NCBI RefSeq assembly: GCF_009856625.1
Contig: NZ_CP047241.1
Location: 2,356,001-2,420,000, forward strand
Length of the DNA stretch: 64,000 nucleotides
Reading direction: 5' to 3'
From: Aquitalea denitrificans
Lineage (GTDB): Bacteria > Pseudomonadota > Gammaproteobacteria > Burkholderiales > Chromobacteriaceae
In this document: one piece after another, positions 10,301-19,511 of the stretch
Layout: each line of letters begins with the position of its first letter
Numbering within the stretch: position 1 is the first letter of the stretch
Made by a program: the position numbers and the translations under genes
Notes under the pieces: generated by a model
Databases searched by the model: none
What the model saw: the letters and a program-made list of their open reading frames with translations, nothing else
Told to the model about the DNA's origin: nothing

Positions 10301-10579
10301 TGTACTTTTTTCATTTAGCGGCACGACCGACTCTGACGGGCGGCTTTCTTCATCAGCATCGAAGTGGATGGCAACCGGCTCGCGGCGGCGCTCACGAAAG
10401 GCTGCCGGTGTGATATCCAGCGCCTCGTCGTGGCCGGCACCCAGCATCTGGTCCAGCTTTTTCAGCAGGCGTACGCGCTGTTCCGGCAAGCCCTTGACCC
10501 AGGACTGCCCTCCTCCCAGCTTCCGCCAGGCCACACCACCAGCCACACCCAAACCAATCAGCGCAAACACAAACCACAC
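7343..10579 (-). CDS. ftsK: FtsK/SpoIIIE DNA translocase with a single N-terminal membrane span
   Basis: An ATP-driven DNA pump that clears chromosomal DNA at the division septum. Walker A (AGTTGSGKS, about residue 737) and Walker B ([10 protein letters not shown], about 858) lie in the motor domain, and the C-terminal winged-helix gamma domain ([15 protein letters not shown]) that reads KOPS sites is present. The N-terminus differs from E. coli FtsK: one hydrophobic helix ([17 protein letters not shown]) replaces the four-span domain and is followed by about 550 residues of Ala/Pro/Gln-rich linker. I prefer the GTG at 10579, which is 9 bases after AGAGG; a TTG at 10588 directly abuts that site. 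A paralogue with the usual four spans is likely elsewhere in the genome, as in other Neisseriales. Confidence 0.9.
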   Translation of the reverse strand: MWFVFALIGLGVAGGVAWRKLGGGQSWVKGLPEQRVRLLKKLDQMLGAGHDEALDITPAAFRERRREPVAIHFDADEESRPSESVVPLNEKSTQLPVVSGSASTEFRQPVAAPSHADRAGPAVAAAAEVVTAKRQTTVRTAPPADLPHVELARSYRKSKPQPKPAAAPVTGNLPVIGLDELQNNMHHGARRRQAQRQPLAAQPEQKSLPLIDPHEVRAQVNALHSKRRSGEVLVEKPAVVLQPVRSAPLKIMPTPSVPRREQAPEEPAIVRHEQQPRSKAYEGWIRPPEGKAAASKTAQPSAALPAGLSLADIPDAPAAGLPAAAARVTTMVGSVLEAIPPADTLPPVLATDSMVPEAAEQAAAAEPSLAQLVHTVHEDAEPVATETVVAEPPAIDAGQPPRQDAPLNVLAEPMAAPAVVAASTQSLSVAALPDDENSFTPSVEERQPWRWPEQRQQVPQPVAPVARAGQEQDALRWSTIVERLPQAEAAAASDSPLVWHLLDDAQPSVSLAADPVETATALADTASPDASVVQSALMGTEATDPAGYAPASAVPPGTTPDAAQPWSLPAPAAVHRSSLPVIYGEDCLPGLDLLRPAEEATAVVSEDELLERGILIEEKLAEFKVKVSVVDAYAGPVITRYEVEPAVGVRGNQVVNLMKDLSRALGLASIRVVETIPGKTCMGLELPNAKRQMIRLSEIFSAEVFQQPASRLTMALGKDITGQPVAIDLAKAPHLLVAGTTGSGKSVGVNAMILSMLYKATPDEVRFIMIDPKMLELSVYNDIPHLLAPVVTDMKLAANALNWCVGEMERRYRLMSALGVRNLAGYNDKVREAEVAGRRLTNPFSLTPETPEPLNNLPFIVVVVDEFADLMMVAGKKIEELIARLAQKARAAGIHLILATQRPSVDVITGLIKANIPTRIAFQVSSKIDSRTILDQMGAESLLGQGDMLFLPPGSGYPQRVHGAFVTDDEVHAVVDFLKQWGEPDYVEGLLTGESEADEESAAATAKTQAATESDPLYDEAVEIVLKTRKPSISAVQRHLRIGYNRAARLIEQMEAAGIVSAMESNGNRTVLVPQREF

Positions 10580-10734
10580 GATCCGCAACCTCTTTCGTCA
10601 TTCAAACCGCTGCCTGCATCCAGCCGCTGGCCAACCAGCAAACCGACGCAGCGCTACAGGGCAACAAGATTGTCGATTGTACCTGTTTTTTGCCACCAAT
10701 CCGCACTAGCTGGCCGCAGGTAACCGCAGCAGAC

Positions 10735-10763
10735 AAAAAACCCCGCACCAGGCGGGGTTCTTG
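10735..10763 (-). terminator. acnB terminator
   Basis: CCCCGC (10741-10746) pairs with GCGGGG (10752-10757) around a 5-base loop; reading on the minus strand a run of six T follows (complement of 10735-10740). It is 17 bases past the acnB stop. Confidence 0.85.
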
Positions 10764-10779
10764 TTGATCACAGGCGGGA

Positions 10780-13374
10780 TCAGTTCACTGCCACGGTAGC
10801 GGCGATGTCCTGATAGTCCTTGATCTGGTCGAAGTTCAGATACTGGTAAACCTCGGCACTCTTCTCATTGATGATGCCGATATTGGCCTTGTACTCTTCC
10901 ACGGTCGGAATCTTGCCCAGCTTGGAGCAGATTGCGGCCAGTTCGGCCGAACCCAGGAACACATTGGTGTTCTTGCCCAGACGGTTGGGGAAGTTACGGG
11001 TGGAAGTGGACATCACGGTAGCGCCTTCACGCACCTGCGCCTGGTTACCCATGCACAGCGAGCAGCCCGGCATTTCAGTACGGGCACCGGCCATGCCGAA
11101 CACACCGTAGTGACCTTCGTCGGTCAACTGCTGCGCATCCATCTTGGTCGGCGGCGCCAGCCACAGCTTGACCGGCAGGTCGCGCTTGCCTTCCAGCAGC
11201 TTGGACGCAGCACGGAAGTGACCGATATTGGTCATGCAGGAACCGATGAACACTTCGTCGATCTTGGTGCCGGCCACTTCGGACATGAACTTCACATCGT
11301 CCGGGTCGTTCGGGCAGGCCACGATAGGCTCTTTCACGTCGGCCAGATCGATTTCGATCACGGCGGCGTAGTCGGCATCGGCATCACCCTTCAGCAGTTC
11401 ACCGTTGGCAATCCACTCTTCCATCTTCTTGATGCGGCGTTCCAGGGTGCGGGCATCGGCGTAGCCGTCGGCGATCATGGTCTTCATCAGGGTGATGTTG
11501 GAGCGCATGTATTCGACGATGGGTTCCTTGTTCAGATGCACGGTGCAACCAGCAGCAGAACGTTCGGCAGAAGCGTCGGACAGTTCGAATGCCTGTTCAA
11601 CCTTCAGGTTCGGCAGACCTTCGATTTCCAGTACGCGACCGGAGAAGATGTTCTTCTTGCCAGCCTTGGCCACGGTCAGCAGACCCTGCTTGATGGCGTA
11701 CAGCGGGATGGCATTCACCAGGTCACGCAGGGTGACGCCCGGCTGCAATTCGCCCTTGAAACGCACCAGAACGGATTCCGGCATGTCCAGCGGCATTACG
11801 CCGGTAGCAGCGGCAAAAGCCACCAGACCGGAGCCGGCCGGGAAGGAAATGCCGATCGGGAAACGGGTGTGGGAGTCACCACCGGTACCCACGGTATCCG
11901 GCAGCAGCAGACGGTTCAGCCAGCTGTGAATCACGCCATCGCCCGGACGCAGCGCAACGCCACCACGGGTGGAGATGAAGGCCGGCAGTTCCTTGTGCAT
12001 TTTCACGTCCACCGGCTTCGGATAAGCAGCGGTGTGGCAGAAGGACTGCATCACCAGATCGGCGGAGAAGCCCAGACAGGCCAGGTCCTTCAGCTCGTCG
12101 CGGGTCATCGGGCCGGTGGTGTCTTGCGAACCCACGGTGGTCATCTTCGGTTCGCAGTAGGTGCCCGGACGTACGCCCTGACCTTCCGGCAGACCACAGG
12201 CGCGGCCAACCATCTTCTGTGCCAGCGAGAAGCCCTTGCCGGAATTGACCGGATCCTTGGGCAGACGGAAGGCGGTGGACGGAGCCAGACCCAGCGCTTC
12301 GCGCGCCTTGGCGGTCAGGCCACGACCGATGATCAGGTTGATACGACCGCCAGCACGGACTTCGTCCAGCAGCACGTCGGATTTCAGCTGGAAGCTGGCA
12401 ACGGTGGCACCGTTCTTTTCAATCTTGCCGTCGTACGGGTAGATGTCGATCACATCGCCCATTTCCAGCGCAGACACGTCCACTTCGATCGGCAGCGAGC
12501 CGGAATCTTCCTGGGTGTTGAAGAAGATAGGAGCAATCTTGCCGCCCAGGGTTACACCGCCAAAGCGCTTGTTCGGCACAAACGGGATGTCCTGGCCGGT
12601 AGCCCATACCACCGAGTTGGTGGCGGACTTGCGGGAAGAACCGGTACCCACCACGTCGCCCACGTAGGCAACCAGATGGCCTTTTTTCTTCAGGTCTTCG
12701 ATGAACTGCATCGGACCGCGCTTGCCATCTTCTTCCGGCACGAAGGCAGCACCCGGACGGGTGTTCTTCAGCATGGCCAGGTAGTGCAGCGGGATGTCCG
12801 GGCGGCTCCAGGCGTCCGGTGCCGGCGACAGGTCGTCGGTATTGGTTTCGCCCGGCACCTTGAATACGGTAACGGTGATTTTCTTTTCCACTTCCGGACG
12901 GCTGGTGAACCATTCGGCATCGGCCCAGCTTTGCAGCACGCCCTTGGCGTTGGCATTGCCACCATCGGCCAGCACTTGCACGTCGTGGAAGAAATCGAAT
13001 ACCAGCAGGGTTTTCTTCAGGCCTTCGGCGGCGATGCTGCCCACTTCGGCGTCAGCCAGCAGGTCGATCAGCGGCTTGACGTTGTAGCCACCCAGCATGG
13101 TGCCCAACAGTTCGGTGGCCTTGGCGCGGGAAACCAGCGGCGAAGCCACGCTGCCTTCGGCAACGGCGGCCAGGAAGGATGCCTTGACCTTGGCCGCATC
13201 ATCCACGCCCGGCGGTACGCGGAAGGTGATCAGCTCGACCAGCAGATCTTCCTCGCCCTTCGGCGGGTTTTTCAGGAGTTCGACCAGTTGTTCGGTTTGC
13301 TTGGCGTTCAGCGGCAGGGGCGGAATGCCCAGTGCAGCGCGCTCTGCAACATGCTGACGGTAGGCTTCGAGCAT
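10780..13374 (-). CDS. acnB: Aconitate hydratase B
   Basis: Bifunctional aconitase/2-methylisocitrate dehydratase of the TCA cycle, 864 residues, full length for AcnB. The N-terminus [16 protein letters not shown] matches the family's HEAT-like domain and fixes the ATG at 13374; a longer frame starting with TTG at 13443 is not supported. The three cysteines that hold the 4Fe-4S cluster are visible in the [21 protein letters not shown] and [10 protein letters not shown] segments. It is a single gene with its own terminator and is divergent from a LysR-type regulator, with a palindrome between the two. Confidence 0.97.
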   Translation of the reverse strand: MLEAYRQHVAERAALGIPPLPLNAKQTEQLVELLKNPPKGEEDLLVELITFRVPPGVDDAAKVKASFLAAVAEGSVASPLVSRAKATELLGTMLGGYNVKPLIDLLADAEVGSIAAEGLKKTLLVFDFFHDVQVLADGGNANAKGVLQSWADAEWFTSRPEVEKKITVTVFKVPGETNTDDLSPAPDAWSRPDIPLHYLAMLKNTRPGAAFVPEEDGKRGPMQFIEDLKKKGHLVAYVGDVVGTGSSRKSATNSVVWATGQDIPFVPNKRFGGVTLGGKIAPIFFNTQEDSGSLPIEVDVSALEMGDVIDIYPYDGKIEKNGATVASFQLKSDVLLDEVRAGGRINLIIGRGLTAKAREALGLAPSTAFRLPKDPVNSGKGFSLAQKMVGRACGLPEGQGVRPGTYCEPKMTTVGSQDTTGPMTRDELKDLACLGFSADLVMQSFCHTAAYPKPVDVKMHKELPAFISTRGGVALRPGDGVIHSWLNRLLLPDTVGTGGDSHTRFPIGISFPAGSGLVAFAAATGVMPLDMPESVLVRFKGELQPGVTLRDLVNAIPLYAIKQGLLTVAKAGKKNIFSGRVLEIEGLPNLKVEQAFELSDASAERSAAGCTVHLNKEPIVEYMRSNITLMKTMIADGYADARTLERRIKKMEEWIANGELLKGDADADYAAVIEIDLADVKEPIVACPNDPDDVKFMSEVAGTKIDEVFIGSCMTNIGHFRAASKLLEGKRDLPVKLWLAPPTKMDAQQLTDEGHYGVFGMAGARTEMPGCSLCMGNQAQVREGATVMSTSTRNFPNRLGKNTNVFLGSAELAAICSKLGKIPTVEEYKANIGIINEKSAEVYQYLNFDQIKDYQDIAATVAVN

Positions 13375-13535
13375 AGCTTGGGACCTTTTTGCTTGGGTTG
13401 TTTGCAATGAGTCAGCCGCCAGCGCGGGATCAACTGGCGGCAACCGTCCGGGGAGATTTCCTTCTACCCCGTTTTGATTGCTGGAAGATTACGCCCTCTG
13501 CATGCCAGTTACAAACGAGTAATCGAAACATCGTC

Positions 13536-13552
13536 TGTGAGTTATACTCACA
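13536..13552. promoter_or_regulatory. Palindrome between acnB and LysR gene, candidate operator
   Basis: TGTGAGTTATACTCACA is a 17-base inverted repeat with perfect 6-base arms containing the T-N11-A spacing of LysR-type sites. It ends two bases before the ATG of the LysR gene, so binding there would repress the gene's own translation start region or promoter. It may also act on acnB. Confidence 0.5.
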
Positions 13553-13554
13553 CC

Positions 13555-14499
13555 ATGAGTACTTACCCCCCTCTTAATGCGCTGCGGATATTCGAGGCCG
13601 CAGCAAGGCTGGAAAGCTTTTCCTCGGCGGCGGACGAGCTGTTCGTTACCCACGGTGCTGTGAGCAAGCAGATCAAGCAGCTGGAAGAATGGCTGGGTGT
13701 GCGTCTGTTCGAGCGCGCCGGCGGACGGGTGAAGCTGACCGATACCGGCTGGCGCTACCTGATTCAGGTGCAGGACGGGCTGGACCTGATTGCCAACGCC
13801 ACCTCGCAGTTGCTGCAGCCGGACAACCAGCGCCGCCTCACCATCAACTCCACCCCCACCATGGCCATGCACTGGCTGATGCCGCGCTTGCATGTATTTC
13901 GCGAAAGCTACCCGGATGTCGAACTGCATCTGGTGACATCAGACCGCGACATCAGCCGGCTGGACAGTCCGTTTGACATTGCCATCCGCCGCGGCCCCGG
14001 CGATTGGCCCGGCCATATTGCCAAACCGTTTCTGGAAGAGTGCGAGCTGCCCTTGTGTTCGCCGGCGCTGCTCAAGCGTTTTCCGATTGAAAGCCCGGCA
14101 GACCTGGCTCAGCACACCCTGCTGTATGCCGACACACGCCCCACCGCCTGGCAACGCTGGCTGACCCTGGCCGGTGTGCCCGAGCTGAAACCGGCCTGCG
14201 GCTTGCACTTCGACCGCTTCTCGCTGGCCTTGCAGGCCGCGCTGGATGGCCTGGGCGTGGCACTGGGCCCGCTGCCGATGGCACAGTCGCTGGTGGATTC
14301 CGGCCAACTGGTGGCACCGCTATCCAGCCCGGTAGTGCCGGTGCGGGATTATTGCTGGATCGTACCGCGCACCGCATCGGGCGATTCCACCGTGGCCTCG
14401 TTCTGCCGCTGGCTGGAACAGGAAGCCGGCCAGATGCGGCCCTTTCCTGCTGCCGGGCTGAATGCCAACATGATTGCCCACGCCTTCCCGGCTGACTAA
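13555..14499 (+). CDS. LysR-type regulator, GcvA/AmpR branch
   Basis: A 314-residue transcription factor. The N-terminal winged helix (MSTYPPLNALRIFEAAARL, then SSAADELFVTHGAVSKQIKQ) is characteristic of the GcvA/AmpR/TrpI branch, followed by the periplasmic-binding-like effector domain. The ATG at 13555 is chosen for this conserved opening; the reading frame extends further upstream without an ATG. It is divergent from acnB with 180 bases between the two starts and a palindromic operator candidate immediately upstream. Target genes and effector are unknown; acnB and its own gene are the obvious candidates. Confidence 0.9.
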   Translation: MSTYPPLNALRIFEAAARLESFSSAADELFVTHGAVSKQIKQLEEWLGVRLFERAGGRVKLTDTGWRYLIQVQDGLDLIANATSQLLQPDNQRRLTINSTPTMAMHWLMPRLHVFRESYPDVELHLVTSDRDISRLDSPFDIAIRRGPGDWPGHIAKPFLEECELPLCSPALLKRFPIESPADLAQHTLLYADTRPTAWQRWLTLAGVPELKPACGLHFDRFSLALQAALDGLGVALGPLPMAQSLVDSGQLVAPLSSPVVPVRDYCWIVPRTASGDSTVASFCRWLEQEAGQMRPFPAAGLNANMIAHAFPAD

Positions 14500-14511
14500 G
14501 CCAGCAGCACA

Positions 14512-14543
14512 GGCTGCCGCTCCTCAGGGTGAAGGCGGCAGCC
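14512..14543. terminator. Hairpin between convergent genes, weak terminator
   Basis: GGCTGCCGC (14512-14520) pairs with GCGGCAGCC (14535-14543). It spans the end of the minus-strand substrate-binding gene and follows the LysR stop. There is no T run, so termination here is uncertain. Confidence 0.4.
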
Positions 14544-15288
14544 CGAGTTCTCTCACCTCCATTGGCACACTCTCGTGCGGCAGCCATTTGTTGTAGATAC
14601 GCCGAAAAGTGCCATCTTTCTTGATCGCCGCCAACCCGTCATACCAGCGGCGGATGACCCTGCCCGACGTGCCCCGCGAAAACGCCAGGTACAACTCCAG
14701 CGACTCCAGCACCCTCACCACCTCCACTGCATCGGCTGACTGCCGGATATCCTTGAGCACGGCGGCTACGACAAAGCTGCCTTCCACCCACAAGTCATAG
14801 CGTCCGCCCAGCAATTTCTGTGCACTGATCTGCGGGGTAGGTGCCAGATCAAGCTCGGTAAACCCGGCCGCCACCGCGGCGTCAGCAAAGATGCTGCCCC
14901 GATACGCCCCCACCGGCCTGTTGTAAATGGCACTCCCCAGCGCCAGCAGCCCAGCTGACTCGCCCTTGCGACACAGCAGCACGGTTTGCGATACCGCAAC
15001 CGGCCCTACCAGCGTCATCAGCTTTTCACGCGCATCACTGCGCCCTACGGTAAACAGCATGACGTTGGGCGTGCTTTCCAGCTCGCGATAGCCACGCGCC
15101 CACGGCACCACCTCCACCGGGCTGTTGTCATGGATTCTGGCCTGGATTTCCCTTACCACCTCCACTGCCATGCCATCGGCCATGCCGTTACGCTGAAAGG
15201 TAATGGGGGGCCATTCTTCGGTATAAATGCTCAGCGCCATGGCACCGGGCAACCATGACATCAGAATCAGCGCCAGAAATATCCGCAT
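14524..15288 (-). CDS. Periplasmic solute-binding protein, SBP_bac_3 family, orphan
   Basis: A 254-residue secreted protein with a signal peptide (MRIFLALILMSWLPGAMA) and the conserved opening of family 3 binding proteins (YTEEWPPITFQRNG). Family members bind polar amino acids or act as sensor-like binding proteins. There are no permease or ATPase genes nearby, and it is a single gene convergent with the LysR gene, so it may be an orphan binding protein rather than part of a transporter. The ligand cannot be inferred. Confidence 0.85.
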   Translation of the reverse strand: MRIFLALILMSWLPGAMALSIYTEEWPPITFQRNGMADGMAVEVVREIQARIHDNSPVEVVPWARGYRELESTPNVMLFTVGRSDAREKLMTLVGPVAVSQTVLLCRKGESAGLLALGSAIYNRPVGAYRGSIFADAAVAAGFTELDLAPTPQISAQKLLGGRYDLWVEGSFVVAAVLKDIRQSADAVEVVRVLESLELYLAFSRGTSGRVIRRWYDGLAAIKKDGTFRRIYNKWLPHESVPMEVRELGLPPSP

Positions 15289-15434
15289 TACAAGGCTCTC
15301 TCTGGAATCACCGTTTATTGATAGCTGTTAGCGCATGACGATGCAGGCATATTCGTTATAATGACCGCCTGACATTAGATTCGCTGTGCCAGAACCAGAT
15401 ACGTTTTGCACATCCACCGCACGCAAGGAATGAC

Positions 15435-16439
15435 ATGAGCCGCATCACCCTTTCCCGCTTTCTGATCGAACAACAGCGCAAGGCCGGCACCCTGCCGCCC
15501 GAACTGCGCCTGCTGATCGAAACCGTTGGCCGCGCCTGCAAGGCCATCAGCTACTCCGTCAACAAGGGTGCACTGGCCGGCATTCTGGGCGAAGCCGGTA
15601 CCGGCAATATCCAGGGCGAGGCACAAAAGAAGCTGGATGTGATCGCCAACGACTTCCTGCTGGATGCCAACGAATGGGGTGGCAGCCTGGCCGCCATGGC
15701 ATCGGAAGAAATGGAACTGCCCTACCACATTCCGGGCGAATACCCGAAGGGCGAATACCTGCTGATGTTCGATCCGCTGGACGGCTCGTCCAATATTGAC
15801 GTCAATATCTCGGTAGGCACCATCTTCTCCATTCTGCGCTGCCCGGCAGGCATTGATCACCCCACCCAGGAAGCCTTCCTGCAGCCGGGTACCAAGCAGG
15901 TTGCCGCCGGCTACACCGTTTATGGCCCGCAAACCATGCTGGTGCTGACCTTCGGCAGCGGCGTGCACGGCTTTACGCTGGACCGCGAACACGGCTCCTT
16001 CGTGCTGACGCACTCCGACATGCAGGTTCCGGAAACCACACAGGAATTTGCCATCAACATGTCCAATATGCGTCACTGGGAAGCCCCGGTAAAACGCTAT
16101 GTCGACGAAATGCTGGCAGGCAAAACCGGTCCGTTGGGCAAGGACTACAATATGCGCTGGGTGGCCTCCATGGTGGCCGAAGTGCATCGCATCATCACCC
16201 GCGGCGGCATCTTCATGTATCCGAAAGATGCCCGTGATCCGGACAAAGCCGGCAAGCTGCGCATCATGTACGAAGGCAATCCGATGGCCTTCATCATTGA
16301 ACAGGCTGGCGGCGCAGCCACCAACGGCCACCAGCGCATCATGGACATCCAGCCGCAAGGCCTGCATGAACGCATTGCGGTGTTCCTGGGTTCCAAGGAA
16401 GAGGTAGAACGCATTACCCGCTACCATCAGGAGCAATAA
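15435..16439 (+). CDS. fbp: Fructose-1,6-bisphosphatase class 1
   Basis: Hydrolyses fructose 1,6-bisphosphate to fructose 6-phosphate in gluconeogenesis. The 334-residue protein has the class 1 metal-binding signature [19 protein letters not shown] (about residues 110-128) and the conserved C-terminal segment around [13 protein letters not shown]. The ATG at 15435 follows AAGGAATGAC. It is a single gene with a terminator directly after the stop. Confidence 0.97.
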   Translation: MSRITLSRFLIEQQRKAGTLPPELRLLIETVGRACKAISYSVNKGALAGILGEAGTGNIQGEAQKKLDVIANDFLLDANEWGGSLAAMASEEMELPYHIPGEYPKGEYLLMFDPLDGSSNIDVNISVGTIFSILRCPAGIDHPTQEAFLQPGTKQVAAGYTVYGPQTMLVLTFGSGVHGFTLDREHGSFVLTHSDMQVPETTQEFAINMSNMRHWEAPVKRYVDEMLAGKTGPLGKDYNMRWVASMVAEVHRIITRGGIFMYPKDARDPDKAGKLRIMYEGNPMAFIIEQAGGAATNGHQRIMDIQPQGLHERIAVFLGSKEEVERITRYHQEQ

Positions 16440-16444
16440 GCCAA

Positions 16445-16474
16445 AAACCCTGTCGCCTGCGGCAGGGTTTTTTC
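16445..16474 (+). terminator. fbp terminator
   Basis: CCCTGTCGC (16448-16456) pairs with GCGGCAGGG (16459-16467) with one G-T wobble, followed by six T. Confidence 0.85.
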
Positions 16475-16547
16475 ATTGGCCATGCTGACAGCACAGCCAA
16501 TCAGCCTATAGTGGAATGTAGCCTTACAACAGAAAACGGATACATGC

Positions 16548-17345
16548 ATGCTGTCTACCCAACATCTGATTGTCGCGCTGGCAGAAAGCTCGTCGGTTCA
16601 AGCGCAGATCATCCGCAATGCGCTGGCAGAACTTGGCATCACGCGCATGGAAGTATTCGAAACCGGGGAAGCACTGCTGGAATACATCGGCAAATACAAG
16701 CCGGACGTGGTGATGAGTGCCTTTCACCTGCCGGATATGACTGCCGGAGAATTGATTTTCCAGATGCGCGGCCACCCGGAATTGCGCGACCTGCCCTTCA
16801 TCCTGATTTCCAGCGAAACCAACCCGGAGCTGATTGACCCCATGCGTCAGGCCGGACTGATGGGCATTTTGCCCAAACCCTTCGACCTGCCCCAGTTGCG
16901 CAAGGTCATCAACGACACCATGGATTTCCTGGCCGTCAACCAGAACGATACCGACAGCGATATCGACTATGCCGACCTCAACATCCTGGTAGTGGACGAC
17001 AGCGTGATGGCACGCCGCCACATCCGCACCGTACTGGAAAGACTGGGCTTCGAGAAAATTACCGAATCCTGGAGTGGCAAGGATGCCGTACCGCTGATCG
17101 ACAGCACCCTGTTCGATCTGGTGCTGACCGACTACAACATGCCGCTGATGGACGGCTGCGAGCTGGCCAGCTACATCCGCACCCGCAGCATGCAATGCTC
17201 GGTTCCCATCATCATGATTTCCAGCGAGGAAAACATGGAAAAACTGGCAGCTGCCGAGGCTGCCGGCGTGTCCGCCATCATGGGCAAGCCCTTTGAAACC
17301 TCGGCGGTGCGTCAGATCCTGCGCACCCAGCTGGCACAGCGCTGA
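16548..17345 (+). CDS. Double-receiver response regulator, first receiver degenerate
   Basis: A 265-residue protein made only of two CheY-like receiver domains (about 5-125 and 143-262). The second has the full set: an acidic pair (LVVDDS), phospho-aspartate in DLVLTDYNMP (about 195), Ser in ISSEEN and the lysine in GKPF. In the first, the phospho-aspartate position is alanine (DVVMSAFHLP, A58) and the acidic pocket is reduced to VALAES, so it cannot be phosphorylated in the normal way. It has no output domain and no adjacent kinase. It is likely a phosphorelay or protein-interaction component, possibly of chemotaxis or c-di-GMP control (inference). Confidence 0.88.
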   Translation: MLSTQHLIVALAESSSVQAQIIRNALAELGITRMEVFETGEALLEYIGKYKPDVVMSAFHLPDMTAGELIFQMRGHPELRDLPFILISSETNPELIDPMRQAGLMGILPKPFDLPQLRKVINDTMDFLAVNQNDTDSDIDYADLNILVVDDSVMARRHIRTVLERLGFEKITESWSGKDAVPLIDSTLFDLVLTDYNMPLMDGCELASYIRTRSMQCSVPIIMISSEENMEKLAAAEAAGVSAIMGKPFETSAVRQILRTQLAQR

Positions 17346-18182
17346 TCAGCGCGGCATCACCCACACCAGGCGGGAGCCGCCCTGCGCATCGCTCACTGCC
17401 TGGCGTCGCCAGTAACCCTGATTGGCATAGCCAGCCGCGCTTGCAGCCACCCCATTCATCCGGCAATAGCTTACCTCCTGGTAACCTGCCTGCAGCAGCT
17501 GGCTGCGCCCTTTCTTGCGGGACTTCACGCAACCGGGGTGGCTGGCCAGCGCTACCACATCCGCCGGGGCGGCCTCTTCCCAGCCACGCACCATTTCCAG
17601 CTTGGGCTGGGTCATGACGGCTAGTCCACCCAACACCGTGCTCAACAACGCATGCCATTCAGGTGCCACCGTGGCCATCGGCGCAGCCAGTTCACCGGGG
17701 TAATTCACCAGCAAGGCCAGGCTTTGTTCGGTATCCGCCAGCCAGTCACTGCCACTTGCCGAGAAATCAGCGCTTACCAACAATAGGGCGACTGCATTGC
17801 TGGCAGGCAGATGCATGACAAAGGCCCCGCCCTGCTCACCCGCATGCAGATAGAAGGCATCGGCAGGCAGCGTGAGCCGCTCCGGCATATTGGCGGGCAG
17901 GCGGGTATGCTGCAGCGCCTGCATCAGGCCATTTTCCAGATGTGCCATCACCCGGCCATGGCGGCAAAACTGTCCATAGGCATCGGCCAGCCGCTGTTCG
18001 ATGGCGATACGTGCGCTGGCTGCCGGATACACCTGGGCGGCGCGTTCCAGTTCGCGCACCACCAGCGCCATGCCTTCCTGTTGTACGGCTTCGGCTTGCA
18101 CCGCCTGACTGTAAAGCTGCCCGACACGTCTGGCCCATGGCCGCGTGGCGGCGTAGCGTTGCACAGCGTAAATCATTTCCAT
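17346..18182 (-). CDS. Conserved-looking protein of unknown function
   Basis: A 278-residue protein I do not recognise. No signal peptide or membrane span is evident. The N-terminal half is helical and rich in Glu/Ala/Gln. The C-terminal third contains three cysteines (SHPGCVKS, VSYCRMNGV) and ends with a basic-aromatic segment (YANQGYWRRQAVSD). The gene meets the double-receiver gene tail to tail: the two stop codons are adjacent inside the palindrome GCGCTGATCAGCGC (17339-17352). Codon use looks like the neighbours, so it is probably native. Confidence 0.7.
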   Translation of the reverse strand: MEMIYAVQRYAATRPWARRVGQLYSQAVQAEAVQQEGMALVVRELERAAQVYPAASARIAIEQRLADAYGQFCRHGRVMAHLENGLMQALQHTRLPANMPERLTLPADAFYLHAGEQGGAFVMHLPASNAVALLLVSADFSASGSDWLADTEQSLALLVNYPGELAAPMATVAPEWHALLSTVLGGLAVMTQPKLEMVRGWEEAAPADVVALASHPGCVKSRKKGRSQLLQAGYQEVSYCRMNGVAASAAGYANQGYWRRQAVSDAQGGSRLVWVMPR

Positions 18183-18265
18183 GACAGCCCCCGGACGAGA
18201 AAAAAGGGCCGCATTGTAAGCGCAAGCGGGCCTCTGCCGCCAGTGAGGTGCTAACGACTCCCGGT

Positions 18266-18700
18266 TCAGGCCTGGCTGTTGCCGCTGGAAATATAAGAAT
18301 AGCGGCAGATATCCTCGCGCCGCTGCCAGCCTTGCCGGTCCCAGAAGCTGAGCGCGGCGGTATTGCTGCGAAATACATCAAGATGGGTCTTGGCGATGCC
18401 TTGGCGCGCCAGTTCGGCAATGCAGGCATCCACCAGACGTCGCGCCAACCCCTGACGCCGATAGGCCGGCAGCACCAGCAAATGCTGCAGATAGCCACGG
18501 CGGCCATCATGGCCGGACATCACACAGCCCACGATCTGGCCATCGCACTCGGCAACAAAACTCAGACCGGGGTTGCGCGCCAGATAACGCGCGGTAGCTT
18601 CTTCAGAATCAGCATCGCGGATGGAAATACCAGGGGTTTGCTGCATCAGGGTAAGCACGGTGGGGTAATCGTCCAGTTGCATCAGACGGATGGATGGCAT
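18266..18700 (-). CDS. GNAT-family N-acetyltransferase
   Basis: A 144-residue acyl-CoA-dependent acetyltransferase. The acetyl-CoA-binding motif A is seen as LLVLPAYRRQGLARRLV (about 73-89), preceded by the beta strand GYLQHL and followed by motif B-like LDVFRSNTAALSFW. The layout (GHDGRRGYLQH) resembles YpeA-like members that act on small molecules or protein N-termini. The substrate is unknown. It is 83 bases downstream of nothing in operon; the next minus-strand gene begins at 18182. Confidence 0.85.
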   Translation of the reverse strand: MPSIRLMQLDDYPTVLTLMQQTPGISIRDADSEEATARYLARNPGLSFVAECDGQIVGCVMSGHDGRRGYLQHLLVLPAYRRQGLARRLVDACIAELARQGIAKTHLDVFRSNTAALSFWDRQGWQRREDICRYSYISSGNSQA

Positions 18701-18820
18701 GACAACACTTTCATGAAGGGCAAGCGCATGATGTTATGCTGCCAATGGCCGCCCGCAAAGACCGGGCAAGCAGACAGCAGCGCCAGCCACCGCCCTCACC
18801 CTTAGCCCAGAGAGCCATTC

Positions 18821-19459
18821 ATGAGTTCTTCAGCCGCTTTCATTGCCATTGTGCTCGCCATTTTGCTGGGTGCCATCAGCCCCGGCCCCAGCTTTGTGGT
18901 GGTGGCCCGCACCGCCATCAGCCAGTCGCGTCGTCACGGCCTGGCTACTGCACTGGGCATGGGTGTAGGCGGTGCTGTTTTCAGTCTGCTGGCCTTGCTG
19001 GGTCTGTACTCCCTGCTGGCCGCCGTGGGCTGGCTGTATGGTTTGCTGAAACTGGCGGGCGGGGTGTATCTGCTGTGGCTGGCCCTGCGTATCTGGCAAG
19101 GCGCAACAACACCCCTGACATTGGCTGCCACACATGACAAACAGCATGACCCGCTACTGCGCGCCTTCTGGCTGGGGCTGTCCACCCAGTTGAGCAACCC
19201 CAAGACCGCAATTGTCTATGGCAGCATTTTTGCTGCCCTGCTGCCCAGGCAGCCGGCATTGTGGTGCAGCCTGGCCCTGCCGCCTGCCGTGCTGCTGGTG
19301 GAGGCTGGCTGGTATGCGCTGGTGGCCTTCGGCTTTTCCAGCAGCAGGCCACAGGCCATCTACCTGAGCGCCAAACAGCACATCGACCGCCTGGCTGCGT
19401 GTGCCATCGGCCTGCTGGGGCTACGTCTGATCCTGAGCGCACCGCGTGCCGGACTGTAA
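18821..19459 (+). CDS. LysE/RhtB-family amino acid exporter
   Basis: A 212-residue inner-membrane protein with six predicted hydrophobic segments. The family signature GAISPGPSFVVVARTAI lies in the first span, and the QLSNPKTAIVYGSIFAALLP motif occurs near residues 125-145. Family members export lysine, homoserine, threonine or related compounds. It is a single gene ending in a long perfect hairpin shared with the encapsulin-cargo gene that converges on it. Confidence 0.9.
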   Translation: MSSSAAFIAIVLAILLGAISPGPSFVVVARTAISQSRRHGLATALGMGVGGAVFSLLALLGLYSLLAAVGWLYGLLKLAGGVYLLWLALRIWQGATTPLTLAATHDKQHDPLLRAFWLGLSTQLSNPKTAIVYGSIFAALLPRQPALWCSLALPPAVLLVEAGWYALVAFGFSSSRPQAIYLSAKQHIDRLAACAIGLLGLRLILSAPRAGL

Positions 19460-19461
19460 AG

Positions 19462-19496
19462 CAGCAAGGGCCAATGCATGGCATTGGCCCTTGCTG
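19462..19496. terminator. Long bidirectional hairpin between convergent genes
   Basis: A perfect 16-base stem (19462-19477 with 19481-19496) encloses a 3-base loop. It lies between the LysE gene and the 3' end of the encapsulin operon and probably terminates both; the T tract is short. Confidence 0.75.
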
Positions 19497-19511
19497 TTTG
19501 CTACATTACCC

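Noticed and set aside
11110..13410. Long plus-strand open frame of 766 codons opposite acnB
   Set aside because: It is antisense to a clearly conserved aconitase; His/Gln-rich low-complexity translation and high GC explain the open frame.
17339..17352. GCGCTGATCAGCGC palindrome at two convergent stop codons
   Set aside because: Stem too short without a loop for a terminator, and stop codons TGA/TCA readily give such palindromes by chance.
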